DNA of 64,000 bases from Azospirillum doebereinerae (GTDB lineage: Bacteria > Pseudomonadota > Alphaproteobacteria > Azospirillales > Azospirillaceae). Position numbers and translations under genes: made by a program. Below the pieces are notes generated by a model. That model had not been told where the DNA came from, did not search any database, and saw nothing but the letters and a program-made list of their open reading frames with translations. The DNA lies in assembly GCF_003989665.1 (NCBI RefSeq), contig NZ_RZIJ01000007.1, positions 124,001 to 188,000 of the forward strand. Direction: 5' to 3'. Positions 1 through 9,449 of the stretch are shown here, one piece after another (within the stretch, counting starts at the first letter, position 1; the number at the start of each line of letters is the position of its first letter).

Positions 1-49
1 CATCCGCCCGCAGGGCCTGTTCGGCCGCAAGGAATTCACGAAAGTGTAA
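1..49 (+). CDS. LivH/LivM-type ABC permease, C-terminal end only
   Basis: Only the last 15 codons are present (peptide ending RPQGLFGRKEFTKV). Ending in RPQGLFG is typical of inner-membrane permeases of the branched-chain amino-acid (HAAT) ABC family. It lies 10 bases before a LivM-LivG fusion in the same direction, so it is almost certainly the partner permease of that transporter. The rest, and probably the binding-protein gene, lie upstream of the window. Confidence 0.75.
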   Translation, partial: IRPQGLFGRKEFTKV

Positions 50-59
50 GGCGCCAGCG

Positions 60-1848
60 ATGCGGAACTCCCTCACGTTTCTCACCCGGACTCCGGTGGT
101 CGCGGCGCTGCTCGTGGCGCTCGGCGTCGCGGCGGAATTCGCCAGCGGCTCCACCGTGCAGATCTGGTCCTTCCTTCTGGTCAACGTCCTGCTGGCCCAG
201 AGCATCAACGTGCTGACCGGCGTCGCCGGTCAGATCTCGCTGGGGCATGCGGGCTTTCTCGGCATCGGCGCCTATGGCTCCGCCCTGCTGATGAAGAATC
301 TCGGGCTTCCCCTACCGCTGGCGCTGGTCGCCGGGGCGGTGATGGGCGGGGCCGGCGGCTGGCTGCTGTCCTTCGCCGCCGGGCGGGTGCGCGAGTTCTA
401 CCTCGCCATGATGACGCTCGGCTTCGGCATGATCTTCTACGAGGTGGTGCGCGAGTGGACCTCGCTGACCGGCGGCGTCGTGGGCTTGAGCGGCGTGCCG
501 TCGCCAAGCTTGCGCACGCTGATGCTGTTCGGCTGGCGGATCGACCCGGTCGCCTATTTCCAGATCACGCTGGCGGTGGTCGCCGGGGTGGTGTGGCTGC
601 TGCGGAACTTCATCACCAGCCCCTACGGCCGCGCCTTCTTCGCCATCCACGTCAGCGAGGTCGCCGCCGGCAGCATCGGCGTCCCCCGCGCGGCGACCAA
701 GCGCAACGCCTACACCCTCAGCGCGGCGCTGGCGGGATTGGCGGGCGGCTTCTACGCGCATCTCGTCGGCTATCTGGGGCCGGAGACCTTTGGCCTGCAC
801 CGTTCGGTCGAGGCGCTGGTGATGGCGGTGGTCGGCGGGCTCGGCACGCTGACCGGGCCGGTGCTGGGCGCCATCGTCTTCACCTACCTGCCGGAAAAGC
901 TCCAGGTCTTCGCCGAGTACCAGTTCATGGTCTACGGCCTGATCCTGCTGCTGTCCTTCGTGCTGCTGCCGCGCGGTCTGGCCGGTCTGCTGCTGCCGCG
1001 CCCGCGCTTCTCCAAGGACGTGGAGGCGCTGCCGCCCCCGCCGCCGGTCCCTTACACCGCGACCGGAACCGGCCCGCTGTTGAGCGCCGAGGGCGTGTCC
1101 ATCAGCTTCCTCGGTCTGCGCGCGCTGGACAACGCGTCGGTGACGCTGGGGGCCGGCGAGATCCTCGGGCTGGTCGGGCCGAACGGCTCGGGCAAGAGCA
1201 CGCTGGTCAACATCATCAGCGGCATCTACCGGCCGGGCGACGGCGTCGTGCGCTTCGACGACGGCACCCTCACCGGGTTGCCGGACCACGCGGTGGCGCG
1301 GCGCGGCGTGCTGCGGACCTTCCAGGATCCGCGTCTGGTGCCGTCCTTCACGGTGCGGGAGAACGTGCTGCTCGGCGGGCACCGGCTCTACCAACAGAAC
1401 CCGCTGGCGGCGGCGCTGAACCTGCCGGGCGCGCTGCGCGAGGACGCCGAAATGCTGGGCCGGGCCGAAGCGATCCTGGCGATGGCCGGGCTGTCGCACC
1501 TCGCCGACACGCCGGTGCGCGATCTGCCCTACGGCGACCAGCGCATGACCGAACTGTCGCGCGTGATCCTGGCGAACCCGCGCCTCGTCATGCTCGACGA
1601 GCCCGCCGCCGGCTTGTCGGAAGGCGAGTTGCACAAGCTGGGCGGGCTGATTCGCCACCTCAAGGCGCAGGGCGTCGGCGTGATCCTGATCGAGCACCAC
1701 ATGGACTTCCTCAACGAACTGGTCGACCGCGTCGTCGTGCTGGACAGCGGGAAGGTCATCTACCAGGGCGGCATGGCCGGCATGTACCGCGACCCGGCCG
1801 TGGTCGCCGCCTATCTCGGCACCGAAACCCATCCGGGGGAGAGCGTTC

Positions 1849-1856
<8 letters not shown>
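60..1856 (+). CDS. Branched-chain-type ABC transporter, fused permease (LivM) and ATPase (LivG)
   Basis: A 598-residue fusion of two normally separate subunits of a HAAT-family importer. Residues 1-315 or so form a hydrophobic LivM-type permease with the family's central GQISLGHAGFLGIGAY motif. Residues 345-598 or so form a LivG-type ATPase with Walker A GPNGSGKST near 373, signature-like LPYGDQRM near 490 and Walker B VMLDEP near 513. It follows the permease end at 1-49 and overlaps the downstream livF by 8 bases, so the three are probably cotranscribed. Fused LivMG proteins are known in alphaproteobacteria. The substrate cannot be read from sequence: this family also imports aromatic acids, amides and other carboxylates, and the catabolic genes downstream argue for such a substrate rather than amino acids. 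Confidence 0.92.
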
Positions 1857-2571
<715 letters not shown>

Positions 2572-2624
2572 GTGAGGGCAATCGGTCTACACTGAAGCCA
2601 ACAAAAACCGGGGAGGAAACGGCC

Positions 2625-3791
2625 ATGCAATCGGGCGTCTACGAGTTCCTGGCGCAGGACCGCGTCATCTATGGCCGTCCGGCGGCCGAGGCCGTGGCGG
2701 AGACCGCCGCCCGACTGGGCAAGAGCCGCCTGCTGATCGTGGCGAGCCGAACCCTGAGCCGCTCGACCGGCGTGGTCTCCGCCATCCGCGACGCGCTGGG
2801 CACCCGTTGCATCGGGGTGTTCGATTCCTGCGTCGAGCATGTGCCCCGCGCCTCCGTCCTCGCCTTGACGGACGAGGTGCGGCGGCTTGAGCCGGACCTG
2901 ATCGTCACGGTCGGCGGCGGCACGCCGATGGACACGGTGAAGGTGGCGCTGGTGGCGCTGGCCGAGGGCATCCGGGACGAAGCCGGCTTCGACACCGTGC
3001 GCATTCGCGTCGCCGAGGACGGCAGCCGCATCGTCCCGGCGGTGAAGGACCCGCCGCTGCGTCAGATCATCGTGCCGACCACCCTGTCGGGGGCCGAGTT
3101 CTCCAACCTCGGCGGCGCCACCGACGTGACACGCCGGGTGAAGGACCTCTACACCGGTCGGCACATCGGCGGTCAGGTGGTCATCCTCGACCCTGCCGTG
3201 ACAATCCACACGCCGGACCGGCTGTGGCTGTCCACCGGCATCCGTGCCGTCGACCACGCGGTGGAGACGGTGTGTTCGCGCAAGCCGCAGCCCTTCACCG
3301 ACGCGACGTGCCTGCACGGGCTGGGCATGCTGGCGCGCTCCCTGCGCGTCAACCAAGCCGAGCCGGGCAACCTCGAAGCCCGGTTGGACAGCCAGCTCGG
3401 CGTCTGGCTGGCCTCGACCGGGCTGGGTCGGGTGGAATGGGGAGCCAGCCACGGCATCGGCCATCAGCTGGGCGCGGTCGCCAACGTGCCGCACGGCCAT
3501 TGCTCCTGCGTCATGCTGCCCAGCGTGCTGCGCTGGAACCATCCGGTGAACGCCGAGCGTCAGGCGCTGGTGGCGCGGGCCTTGGGGCGCGAGGACGGCA
3601 ACGCGGCGGCGGCGGTCGCCAGTCTGGTGCGCGACCTGGGGCAGCCGGGCAGCCTGCGCGCGGTTGGGGTGACGCGCGAGCATTTCGCCGCCATCGCCGC
3701 CGGGGCCATGCAGAACATGATGGTGCGCAGCAACCCGCGCCCGATCACCGGCGAGGCCGACATCCGGGAAATCTTGGAACTGGCTTGGTAA
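2625..3791 (+). CDS. Iron-containing alcohol dehydrogenase / maleylacetate reductase family
   Basis: A 388-residue NAD(P)-dependent dehydrogenase of the group III (Fe-ADH) family. The ATG at 2625 is chosen because GGGGAGGAA lies just upstream; an open frame back to 2433 runs inside livF and is spurious. The dinucleotide-binding motif is GGGTPMDTVK. Likely metal ligands are the Asp/His of GIRAVDHAVET and the histidines of GASHGIGHQLG and NVPHGHCS. Members reduce or oxidise alcohols, aldehydes or maleylacetate; the exact reaction is not determinable. It is the last gene before a strong terminator, so it belongs to the first transporter transcript and probably acts on an intermediate of the imported compound. 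Confidence 0.87.
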   Translation: MQSGVYEFLAQDRVIYGRPAAEAVAETAARLGKSRLLIVASRTLSRSTGVVSAIRDALGTRCIGVFDSCVEHVPRASVLALTDEVRRLEPDLIVTVGGGTPMDTVKVALVALAEGIRDEAGFDTVRIRVAEDGSRIVPAVKDPPLRQIIVPTTLSGAEFSNLGGATDVTRRVKDLYTGRHIGGQVVILDPAVTIHTPDRLWLSTGIRAVDHAVETVCSRKPQPFTDATCLHGLGMLARSLRVNQAEPGNLEARLDSQLGVWLASTGLGRVEWGASHGIGHQLGAVANVPHGHCSCVMLPSVLRWNHPVNAERQALVARALGREDGNAAAAVASLVRDLGQPGSLRAVGVTREHFAAIAAGAMQNMMVRSNPRPITGEADIREILELAW

Positions 3792-3830
3792 ACAGCCCGC
3801 CTCCCTGTCTCTTCGGTCGGTACGTGATGC

Positions 3831-3869
3831 GAAAGGCCCCGCCTGCCCGGCGGGGCCTTTCGTCGTTTT
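3831..3869 (+). terminator. Intrinsic terminator after the Fe-ADH gene
   Basis: A perfect 13-bp stem (GAAAGGCCCCGCC at 3831-3843 with its complement at 3849-3861), a 5-base loop and then CGTCGTTTT. It should end transcription from the first transporter/Fe-ADH unit and insulates the IclR gene, which therefore needs its own promoter. Confidence 0.88.
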
Positions 3870-3924
3870 GGGACCAGCCTTGTGAAATGACTATGGGGGT
3901 ATGCGTTTCAAGCAATCCTCAAAA

Positions 3925-3949
3925 CAAACTATTTGTTTGACTACCAAAC
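3925..3949 (+). promoter_or_regulatory. Candidate IclR operator: three alternating half-sites at 10-bp phasing
   Basis: CAAAC (3925-3929), N5, GTTTG (3935-3939), N5, CAAAC (3945-3949). The middle half-site forms an inverted repeat with each neighbour, and starts are exactly one helical turn apart. The array sits 60-85 bases before the IclR start in a locally AT-rich stretch, a position expected for autoregulation. The repeats are seen directly; binding is inferred. Confidence 0.5.
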
Positions 3950-3983
3950 TATGAGCAATCACAATCTTCATAGAAAATAGAAT

Positions 3984-3995
3984 TCTCTATAGAGA
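3984..3995 (+). promoter_or_regulatory. 12-bp perfect palindrome before the IclR start
   Basis: TCTCTATAGAGA, a perfect dyad 13 bases upstream of the ATG at 4009 within AT-rich sequence that could include a -10 element (TATAGAG). It may be an operator overlapping the start of transcription. Function is inferred from position only. Confidence 0.4.
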
Positions 3996-4008
3996 TTGGA
4001 AGCGCGCC

Positions 4009-4848
4009 ATGCACGCAGACGATCGGGACCGGGACATTTCGACGCTCAATGCCGGCAAACCGGTCGGCGCGGTGGTCAGTGCGCTGGCGATCCTGCGCTA
4101 TCTGGCGTCCCAGGACGGCGCCGTGTCGAGCATCCAGACCGCCCGCGCGCTGGGGCTGAACCCCAGCACCTGCTTCAACATCCTCAAGACCCTGGTCGCC
4201 GAGCGCGTCGTCCAGTTCGAGGAGGCCGGCAAGGCCTACCGGCTGGGCGCCGGGCTGGTGGAACTGGCGGGCAGCGCCCTTGATCAGGTCGGCTACACCC
4301 GGCTGATCCACCCGGAGCTGGAGCGGCTGGCCCAGGCGTGGCAGACGCCGATGACGGCATGGCTGCGGGTCAGCGACGCCCGCGTCATGCTGGTGGACCG
4401 GGCGGAGACGACCTCGACCATCCAGATCCACATGCGCATCGGCCACCGCCTGCCGCTGCTGGTCGGCGCGCTCGGCCGCTGCATGGCGGCGCACGCCGGC
4501 TTTTCGCCCGACACGATGAAGCGTCAGTACGCCGCCATCCGTCAGGACAACCCGCCCCCCTTCGAGCAGTTCCTGGCCGAGGTGGAGGAGGCGCGCGTCG
4601 CCGGTTACGCGGTGGACCGCGACGGCTTCACGCGTGGCGTGACGACGGTGTCCAGCCCGATCCTCGACGCCGGGGGCACGCCGTTCCTGGCGCTGTCGGC
4701 GGTCGGGCTGACCGCGCAGTTCTCCGACGAGCGGGTTGCGGCGATGGCCGCCGACCTGCGCGACACCACGCGGCGGATCGGCCGGCAGTTGGCCGGGACC
4801 TTTCGCGCCTCCTCTCCCCCTCACCACCAGCGGGAGAACGCCCGATGA
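4009..4848 (+). CDS. IclR-family transcriptional regulator
   Basis: A 279-residue regulator. An N-terminal winged helix-turn-helix (about residues 20-85, with SIQTARALGLNPSTCFNILK as recognition region) is followed by an IclR effector-binding domain (about 95-265, with GVTTVSSPILD typical of the family). IclR proteins usually control catabolic operons in response to an aromatic or carboxylic effector. It has its own AT-rich promoter region with repeat elements after a terminator. Its stop overlaps the next gene's start (ATGA), so regulator and catabolic genes are translationally coupled, and it is the obvious candidate regulator of the island. Confidence 0.92.
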   Translation: MHADDRDRDISTLNAGKPVGAVVSALAILRYLASQDGAVSSIQTARALGLNPSTCFNILKTLVAERVVQFEEAGKAYRLGAGLVELAGSALDQVGYTRLIHPELERLAQAWQTPMTAWLRVSDARVMLVDRAETTSTIQIHMRIGHRLPLLVGALGRCMAAHAGFSPDTMKRQYAAIRQDNPPPFEQFLAEVEEARVAGYAVDRDGFTRGVTTVSSPILDAGGTPFLALSAVGLTAQFSDERVAAMAADLRDTTRRIGRQLAGTFRASSPPHHQRENAR

Positions 4849-6005
4849 AGCCGGTCATCGCCGGGGTCGCCGATACCGCCGTCGGCCGGCTGGAGGGCGT
4901 CAGCTGCATGGCGCTCCACGCCGAGGCGGCGGCCGCCGCGCTGGCCGACGCGAATCTCCGGCCGAGCGACGTCGACGGCGTGCTCTGCGCCTATTCGCTG
5001 GCCGAGCCGCATCTGATGCTGTCGTCGGTCTTCAACGAGTATTTCGGCATCGCGCCGTCCTACAGCGCCGCCGTCCAGGCCGGCGGGGCGACCGCCTGCG
5101 CGCTGGTGATGCAGGCCGCCGCCTTGGTGCGGGCGGGGATCTGCCGCAACGTGCTGGCGGTCTGCGCCGACAACCGGCTGAGTGGGCTGGGGCGGGGCGG
5201 GGCCGTCGCTGCGCTGGCCGAGGTCGGGCACCCACAGTTCGAACGCCCCTACGGGATGTCCATCCCGGCGGCCTACGCGCTGGTCGCCCGGCGCTGGATG
5301 CACGAGCGCGGCACCGCCCCCGACGACTTCGCCCGGCAGCTCGCCGCCATTGCCGTCACCCAGCGCGGCCACGCCCACCGCCATCCCAACGCCCAGGCCC
5401 GCGACCCGCTGACCATGGAGCAGGCGCTGTCCGCCCGCATGATCGCAGACCCGTTGCGCCTGTTCGATTGCTGCCTCGTGTCGGACGGTGGGGCCGCCGT
5501 CGTGGTCAGCGCCGTCGATGCCGCCGCCGACCGCAGCGACCGTGCGGTGTCGATCCTCGGCTACGGGCAGATGAACACGCACGAGCACGTCTTCGCCATG
5601 CCGTCGCTGACCGATTTCGGTTGCCGGCAATCGGCGGCGCAGGCCTTCGCCATGGCTGGGCTAACGCCGTCCGACATCGACGTGGCCGAGATCTACGACA
5701 GCTTCACCATCACCCTGCTGGCCGAGCTGGAATCCATCGGCTTCTTCCCGAAGGGGGAGGCCGGTCCGGCGATCCTCGACGGCGCGCTGGATCTGGACGG
5801 AACCCTGCCCTGCAACACCCATGGCGGGCTGCTGTCCTACGCCCATTCCGGCGCCGCCGGGGGCATGTTCCACATCGTCGAGGCGGTGCGGCAACTGCGC
5901 GGCGAGGCCGACCGGCGTCAGGTGGCGGGGGCGGAAACCGCCTTCGTCCATGGCGACGGCGGCATCCTGTCGGCGCATTGCTCGCTGATCCTGGGGAGGG
6001 CGTAA
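4845..6005 (+). CDS. Thiolase-fold protein, probable Ltp2-type acyl-CoA retro-aldolase or lipid-transfer thiolase
   Basis: A 386-residue thiolase-superfamily protein; the ATG at 4845 overlaps the IclR stop. By hand alignment the nucleophile loop, normally with Cys, reads VQAGGATACALV with Gly at the Cys position. The C-terminal CxGGG motif is FVHGDGGIL, also without Cys. The GH(P) histidine is kept in LLSYAHSGAAGG, and EIYDSFT is present. Loss of both cysteines with a DUF35 gene immediately downstream is the pattern of the Ltp2/DUF35 aldolases that cleave beta-hydroxyacyl-CoA in steroid side-chain degradation. A classical thiolase is less likely. The aldolase activity is inference. Confidence 0.75.
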   Translation: MKPVIAGVADTAVGRLEGVSCMALHAEAAAAALADANLRPSDVDGVLCAYSLAEPHLMLSSVFNEYFGIAPSYSAAVQAGGATACALVMQAAALVRAGICRNVLAVCADNRLSGLGRGGAVAALAEVGHPQFERPYGMSIPAAYALVARRWMHERGTAPDDFARQLAAIAVTQRGHAHRHPNAQARDPLTMEQALSARMIADPLRLFDCCLVSDGGAAVVVSAVDAAADRSDRAVSILGYGQMNTHEHVFAMPSLTDFGCRQSAAQAFAMAGLTPSDIDVAEIYDSFTITLLAELESIGFFPKGEAGPAILDGALDLDGTLPCNTHGGLLSYAHSGAAGGMFHIVEAVRQLRGEADRRQVAGAETAFVHGDGGILSAHCSLILGRA

Positions 6006-6006
6006 G

Positions 6007-6435
6007 ATGACCGCGACCACCGATCCATCGCCCGCGAAGCCGGCCCCGCTGATTACCGCCGACACGCGCGCCTTCTGGGACGCCTGCGCGCAGGGGGTGC
6101 TGACCTTCCAGCGTTGCACCGCCTGCGGCCACGTCCAATTCCCGCCCCGGCCCTTTTGCGTCTCCTGCCGGGCCGACGGGCCGGTGACGGAGCGTTCCGC
6201 CGGTCTCGGCACCGTCCACAGCCACACCATCGTCCACCGGGCGCCGACCCCGGCCTTCAAGGCCGACGTGCCCTACATCCTCGCGCTGGTCGATTTCGAC
6301 GAAGGCTTCCGCCTGATGGCAGCCTTGCGCGACTGCCCGCCGGCGGACGCCCGCATCGATCTGCGGGTCCGCGTCGTTTTCGAGCCGATGGCCGGCGGCG
6401 GCGCCTTGCCGCAGGTCCGTCCCCTTCTTGAGTGA
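6007..6435 (+). CDS. DUF35 OB-fold protein with rubredoxin-like Zn ribbon
   Basis: A 142-residue protein with four zinc ligands in CTACGHVQFPPRPFCVSC (C37, C40, C51, C54), followed by the OB-fold domain (about 60-140, with GTVHSHTIVHR). DUF35 proteins partner with thiolase-fold enzymes, completing or stabilising the active site and binding CoA esters. It starts 1 base after the thiolase-fold gene ends, so the two are probably a complex. Confidence 0.88.
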   Translation: MTATTDPSPAKPAPLITADTRAFWDACAQGVLTFQRCTACGHVQFPPRPFCVSCRADGPVTERSAGLGTVHSHTIVHRAPTPAFKADVPYILALVDFDEGFRLMAALRDCPPADARIDLRVRVVFEPMAGGGALPQVRPLLE

Positions 6436-6468
6436 ACCCTGGACTGAACCCCCTTGGGAGGGCCATCC

Positions 6469-6855
6469 ATGCACCTGTTCGACACCATTCCCGTGGGCGC
6501 CGCTTTCGGCGCCCAGGAGCTTCACCTGTCCGACGCGCTGCTGGCGCGCTGGACCAGCCTCTACCCCGACGACGCGCCGGAGGACGGGCGGATGCCCGCC
6601 GGCATGATCGCGGTGGCCTCGATGCGGGCCTATTCCGATCTGGTGACGCCGCGCCCGCCGGGGAACGTCCACGGCTCGCAACATTACGAGATGCTGCGCC
6701 GGCCAGCGCTGGGGGAGCGGCTGACCACGACCATCGCCTGCGCCGGCAAGGAGCTGAAGCGTGACCGCCGCTGGGTCCATTTCGACACCGAGACTCTGGG
6801 GGAGGACGGCACCCCCTGCTTCCGTGGCCGGATGACCGTGCTGTGGGCGGCCTGA
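6469..6855 (+). CDS. MaoC-like hot-dog protein without the hydratase catalytic pair
   Basis: A 128-residue small hot-dog-fold protein. The ATG at 6469 is used because GGGAGG lies 7 bases upstream; a TTG at 6454 is possible but lacks an RBS. It has PAGMIAVASMRAY where MaoC proteins continue the hot-dog helix, but no D-x-N-P-x-H signature. In ChsH1-ChsH2-type hydratases two small MaoC chains share one active site, so this may be the non-catalytic partner of the protein encoded right after it. The fold assignment rests on weak similarity and context. Confidence 0.6.
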   Translation: MHLFDTIPVGAAFGAQELHLSDALLARWTSLYPDDAPEDGRMPAGMIAVASMRAYSDLVTPRPPGNVHGSQHYEMLRRPALGERLTTTIACAGKELKRDRRWVHFDTETLGEDGTPCFRGRMTVLWAA

Positions 6856-6857
6856 CC

Positions 6858-7265
6858 ATGACCGACGCGACCCTGATGCAGCACGACAGCCTGGCCCCCG
6901 TCTCCAAGCGCATCGACCGCGCGGCGATCCGGCTCTACGCCGAGCTGACCGACGATTTCAACCCGATCCACCTCGACCCCGACTTCGCGGCGAAGACGCC
7001 GATGAAGGGCATCATCGCCCACGGCCTGCTGTCGGTGAACCTGCTGTGGCAGTCGGTGCGCGCCAGCCTGGGCGAGGCGGCGGTGTCCGACGCGACGCTC
7101 GATATCCGTTTCCTGCGCCCGGTGCGCGAGGACGACGTGGTGACGGCCGGCGGGCAGCGGCGCGAAGACGGCGACGGCTACGACGTGTGGATCGCCAACC
7201 AGCACGGCGAGACCGTGATCGCCGGCCGCCTGTCGCATCCGGCGCAGGGGAGGGCGGTATCATGA
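6858..7265 (+). CDS. MaoC-family (R)-specific enoyl-CoA hydratase
   Basis: A 135-residue single hot-dog domain with the hydratase-2 signature TDDFNPIHLDPDFAA (catalytic D33 and H38), followed by MKGIIAHGLLS. It adds water to an enoyl-CoA in the cytoplasm. The ATG at 6858 lies 2 bases after the previous stop. The stop overlaps the next start (ATGA). With the preceding degenerate MaoC protein it could form a heterodimer accepting a bulky acyl-CoA. Confidence 0.88.
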   Translation: MTDATLMQHDSLAPVSKRIDRAAIRLYAELTDDFNPIHLDPDFAAKTPMKGIIAHGLLSVNLLWQSVRASLGEAAVSDATLDIRFLRPVREDDVVTAGGQRREDGDGYDVWIANQHGETVIAGRLSHPAQGRAVS

Positions 7266-8020
7266 CGGCGGCCATGACGTCGGTGGTGCTCGTCCGCGAC
7301 GAGGGCGACCTCCGTCGGATCACGCTGAACCGGCCGGAGAAAATCAACGCGCTCGACACCGCCATGCTGCTGGCGCTGACCGAGGCGGTCGAGAGCGCTC
7401 CCCGCGCCGGGGCCGTGATGGTGGCGATCGACGGTGCCGGCCCGCGCGGCTTCTGCGCCGGCGGAGACGTGGCCGAGATGGGGCGCGGGGCCGAAGCCTT
7501 CGCCGCGCAGGAGGAGGCGCTGCGCGCCGCGATGCAGGCGCTGCACGGATCGGCGGTGCCGGTCGTCAGCGTGGTGCACGGGCGCACGCTGGGGGCGGGC
7601 TGCATCGTGGCGTGCCTCAGCGATCTGGTGCTGGGCGCCGACAGCGTGCAGTTCGGCTTTCCGGAGATGCGTTTCGGCCTCTACCCGGCCTTCGTCCACG
7701 CGGCGCTGACCGAGCGGCTGCCGGCGGCGCTCGCCTTCCAGATCTGCGCCGGCGGTCGGATGCTGAGCGCGGCCGAGGCCTACGGCTTTGGCTTCCTGAC
7801 CGAGATTCTGCCGGCCGAGGGCTTCGCCGGGGCGGTGGAGGCGCGCGTCGCCCATTACCGCGAGCGGGTGGACGCGCTGGTCATCGGCCGCCGCATCCTG
7901 CGCATGGAGTACCGCCCGTCGATGGCGGAGAAGACCCGCCGGCTGGCCCCGCTGCTGGCCGAGAACCACGCCGCCCCCTCCGTGCGGCGGCTTCTGGCCG
8001 GGCTGTCCTTCGCCCGCTGA
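7262..8020 (+). CDS. Enoyl-CoA hydratase/isomerase (crotonase) family protein
   Basis: A 252-residue crotonase-fold protein, the usual length. The ATG at 7262 overlaps the previous stop and has GGGGAGGG upstream. The first oxyanion-hole segment GFCAGGDVAEM resembles 3-hydroxyisobutyryl-CoA hydrolases. The second, HGRTLGAGCIVACLSD, departs from the usual GxxxGGG pattern, and FGFPEMRFGLYP keeps the P-E of the family. Hydratase, isomerase and CoA-hydrolase activities are all possible. It is the last gene of the tightly coupled 4009-8020 block. Confidence 0.85.
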   Translation: MTAAMTSVVLVRDEGDLRRITLNRPEKINALDTAMLLALTEAVESAPRAGAVMVAIDGAGPRGFCAGGDVAEMGRGAEAFAAQEEALRAAMQALHGSAVPVVSVVHGRTLGAGCIVACLSDLVLGADSVQFGFPEMRFGLYPAFVHAALTERLPAALAFQICAGGRMLSAAEAYGFGFLTEILPAEGFAGAVEARVAHYRERVDALVIGRRILRMEYRPSMAEKTRRLAPLLAENHAAPSVRRLLAGLSFAR

Positions 8021-8114
8021 CGATACCGCCCGCCGCTACGCGGGCTTCGAAACGACAACGAGTCCCGTCAACGGGACCGCGCCACCCCCAACAATGAATT
8101 CCTGGGAGGGAACG

Positions 8115-9260
8115 ATGTCGAAGAACAGCGTGTTCGCCGCCTTGCTGCTGGGCAGTGTCTTCGCCGCCGGCGGCGCCATGGCCGCCGATCCGGAGGTCTA
8201 CAAGATCGGCGGCATCTTCGCGATGACCGGCGCCTCGCCCCATTACGGCAAGGTGATGAGCGGCGGCGCGCAGCTCGCGGTGGACGAGATCAACGCCAAG
8301 GGCGGCATCGACGGCACCAAGCTGCAATTGGTCGTCGAGGACCACAAGAGCGGAAGCGCCCAGGCCGCCGTCGCCGGGATGAACCGGCTGATCGACGTGG
8401 AGGGGGTGAAGGCGGTGCTGCCGTCCTTCTCCACGGTGACGCTCGCCACCATGCCGATCGGCGACCAGAAGAAGATCCTGATGCTGAACGGCGGCGGGGT
8501 CAGCGCGCAGACGGTCGGCACCTCGCCCTACATGTTCAACATCCGCTCGATGGCGTCCGATCTGGCCGGCGGCATCGCCCACCGCGCGGCGGACCAGGGC
8601 GCCAAGAAGCTCGCCCAAATCGCCATCAAGTCGGAGTTCGGCGACGCGACCATCGCCGCCACGACCAAGGCGTGGGAAGGGATGGGCCTGAAGATGGTCG
8701 CCGCCGAGCAGTTCCAGGCCGACGCCGCCAACATCGACACCCAGGTCGCCAAGCTGCGCGCCTCGCAGCCCGACGCCATCGCCAACTGGCCGACGACCCC
8801 GCAGGCCGGTCTGGCGGTCAAGCGCCTGCGCGAGCTGGGCATGAAGCAGCCGGTCTACTGCATGGAATGGACCGCCGAGGACAGCAAGGTCGCCGGCAAG
8901 CATGCCGAGGGCGTCGAGGTCGTCACCGATTACTTTGCCGCCACCGACGAGAACCCGTGGTCCAAGCGATTCGCCGAGGCCTACAAGGCGAAGTTCGGCG
9001 ACATGCCGGACTTCTACGCCGCCAACTACTACGAGGGCGTCTACGTGATCGCCGAGCTGATCCGGCGGTCGAAGGCCAAGGGCGGCGACTACTACACCGG
9101 CGAGCGTCTGGTGCAGGCGCTGTGGGAAAACCCGACCTTCGACAGCGTCTACGGCAAGACGCTGACCTTCCGGAAGAACGGCGTCGCGCAGAAGCCGGTG
9201 GCGGTCTTCCGCCTGGAGAACGGCGAGCCGAAGTTCGTGAAGTTCACGTCCGCCGAGTGA
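8115..9260 (+). CDS. HAAT-family ABC transporter periplasmic substrate-binding protein (LivK-like)
   Basis: A 381-residue type I periplasmic binding protein. The ATG at 8115 follows CTGGGAGG. Residues 1-24 are a signal peptide ending in GGAMAA; the mature part begins with the family's YKIGGIFAMTGASPHYG and continues as two Rossmann-like lobes. It captures the ligand for the permease/ATPase genes directly downstream. Its place inside the catabolic island suggests the ligand is the compound degraded by the surrounding CoA enzymes. Confidence 0.92.
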   Translation: MSKNSVFAALLLGSVFAAGGAMAADPEVYKIGGIFAMTGASPHYGKVMSGGAQLAVDEINAKGGIDGTKLQLVVEDHKSGSAQAAVAGMNRLIDVEGVKAVLPSFSTVTLATMPIGDQKKILMLNGGGVSAQTVGTSPYMFNIRSMASDLAGGIAHRAADQGAKKLAQIAIKSEFGDATIAATTKAWEGMGLKMVAAEQFQADAANIDTQVAKLRASQPDAIANWPTTPQAGLAVKRLRELGMKQPVYCMEWTAEDSKVAGKHAEGVEVVTDYFAATDENPWSKRFAEAYKAKFGDMPDFYAANYYEGVYVIAELIRRSKAKGGDYYTGERLVQALWENPTFDSVYGKTLTFRKNGVAQKPVAVFRLENGEPKFVKFTSAE

Positions 9261-9280
9261 TCGGCCGTCCGGCACGATCT

Positions 9281-9430
9281 CCCTCTCCCGCCCCGGGAGA
9301 GGGAAGGGGCCCGCGAAAGCGGGAAGGGTGAGGGGCTATGTGGACATGGATTGCGTACCACACCCGATAGCCCCTCACCCTCCCCACCGCTGCGCGGCAG
9401 GTCCCCTCCCTCTCCCGGGGCGGGAGAGGG
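9281..9430. repeat. Long imperfect inverted repeat (REP-like) between the livK-like and livH-like genes
   Basis: The 23-base outer arm at 9281-9303 (CCCTCTCCCGCCCCGGGAGA and three more bases) is the exact reverse complement of 9408-9430. An inner arm at about 9323-9339 (AGGGTGAGGGGCTAT) pairs with 9367-9381. The outer arms are themselves palindromic. The element could fold into a large cruciform or mRNA hairpin and moderate the livK to livH expression ratio. Related units occur at 29411-29441 and 31953-32063. Confidence 0.8.
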
Positions 9431-9449
9431 AAAAACAGGAGCCCATCCC

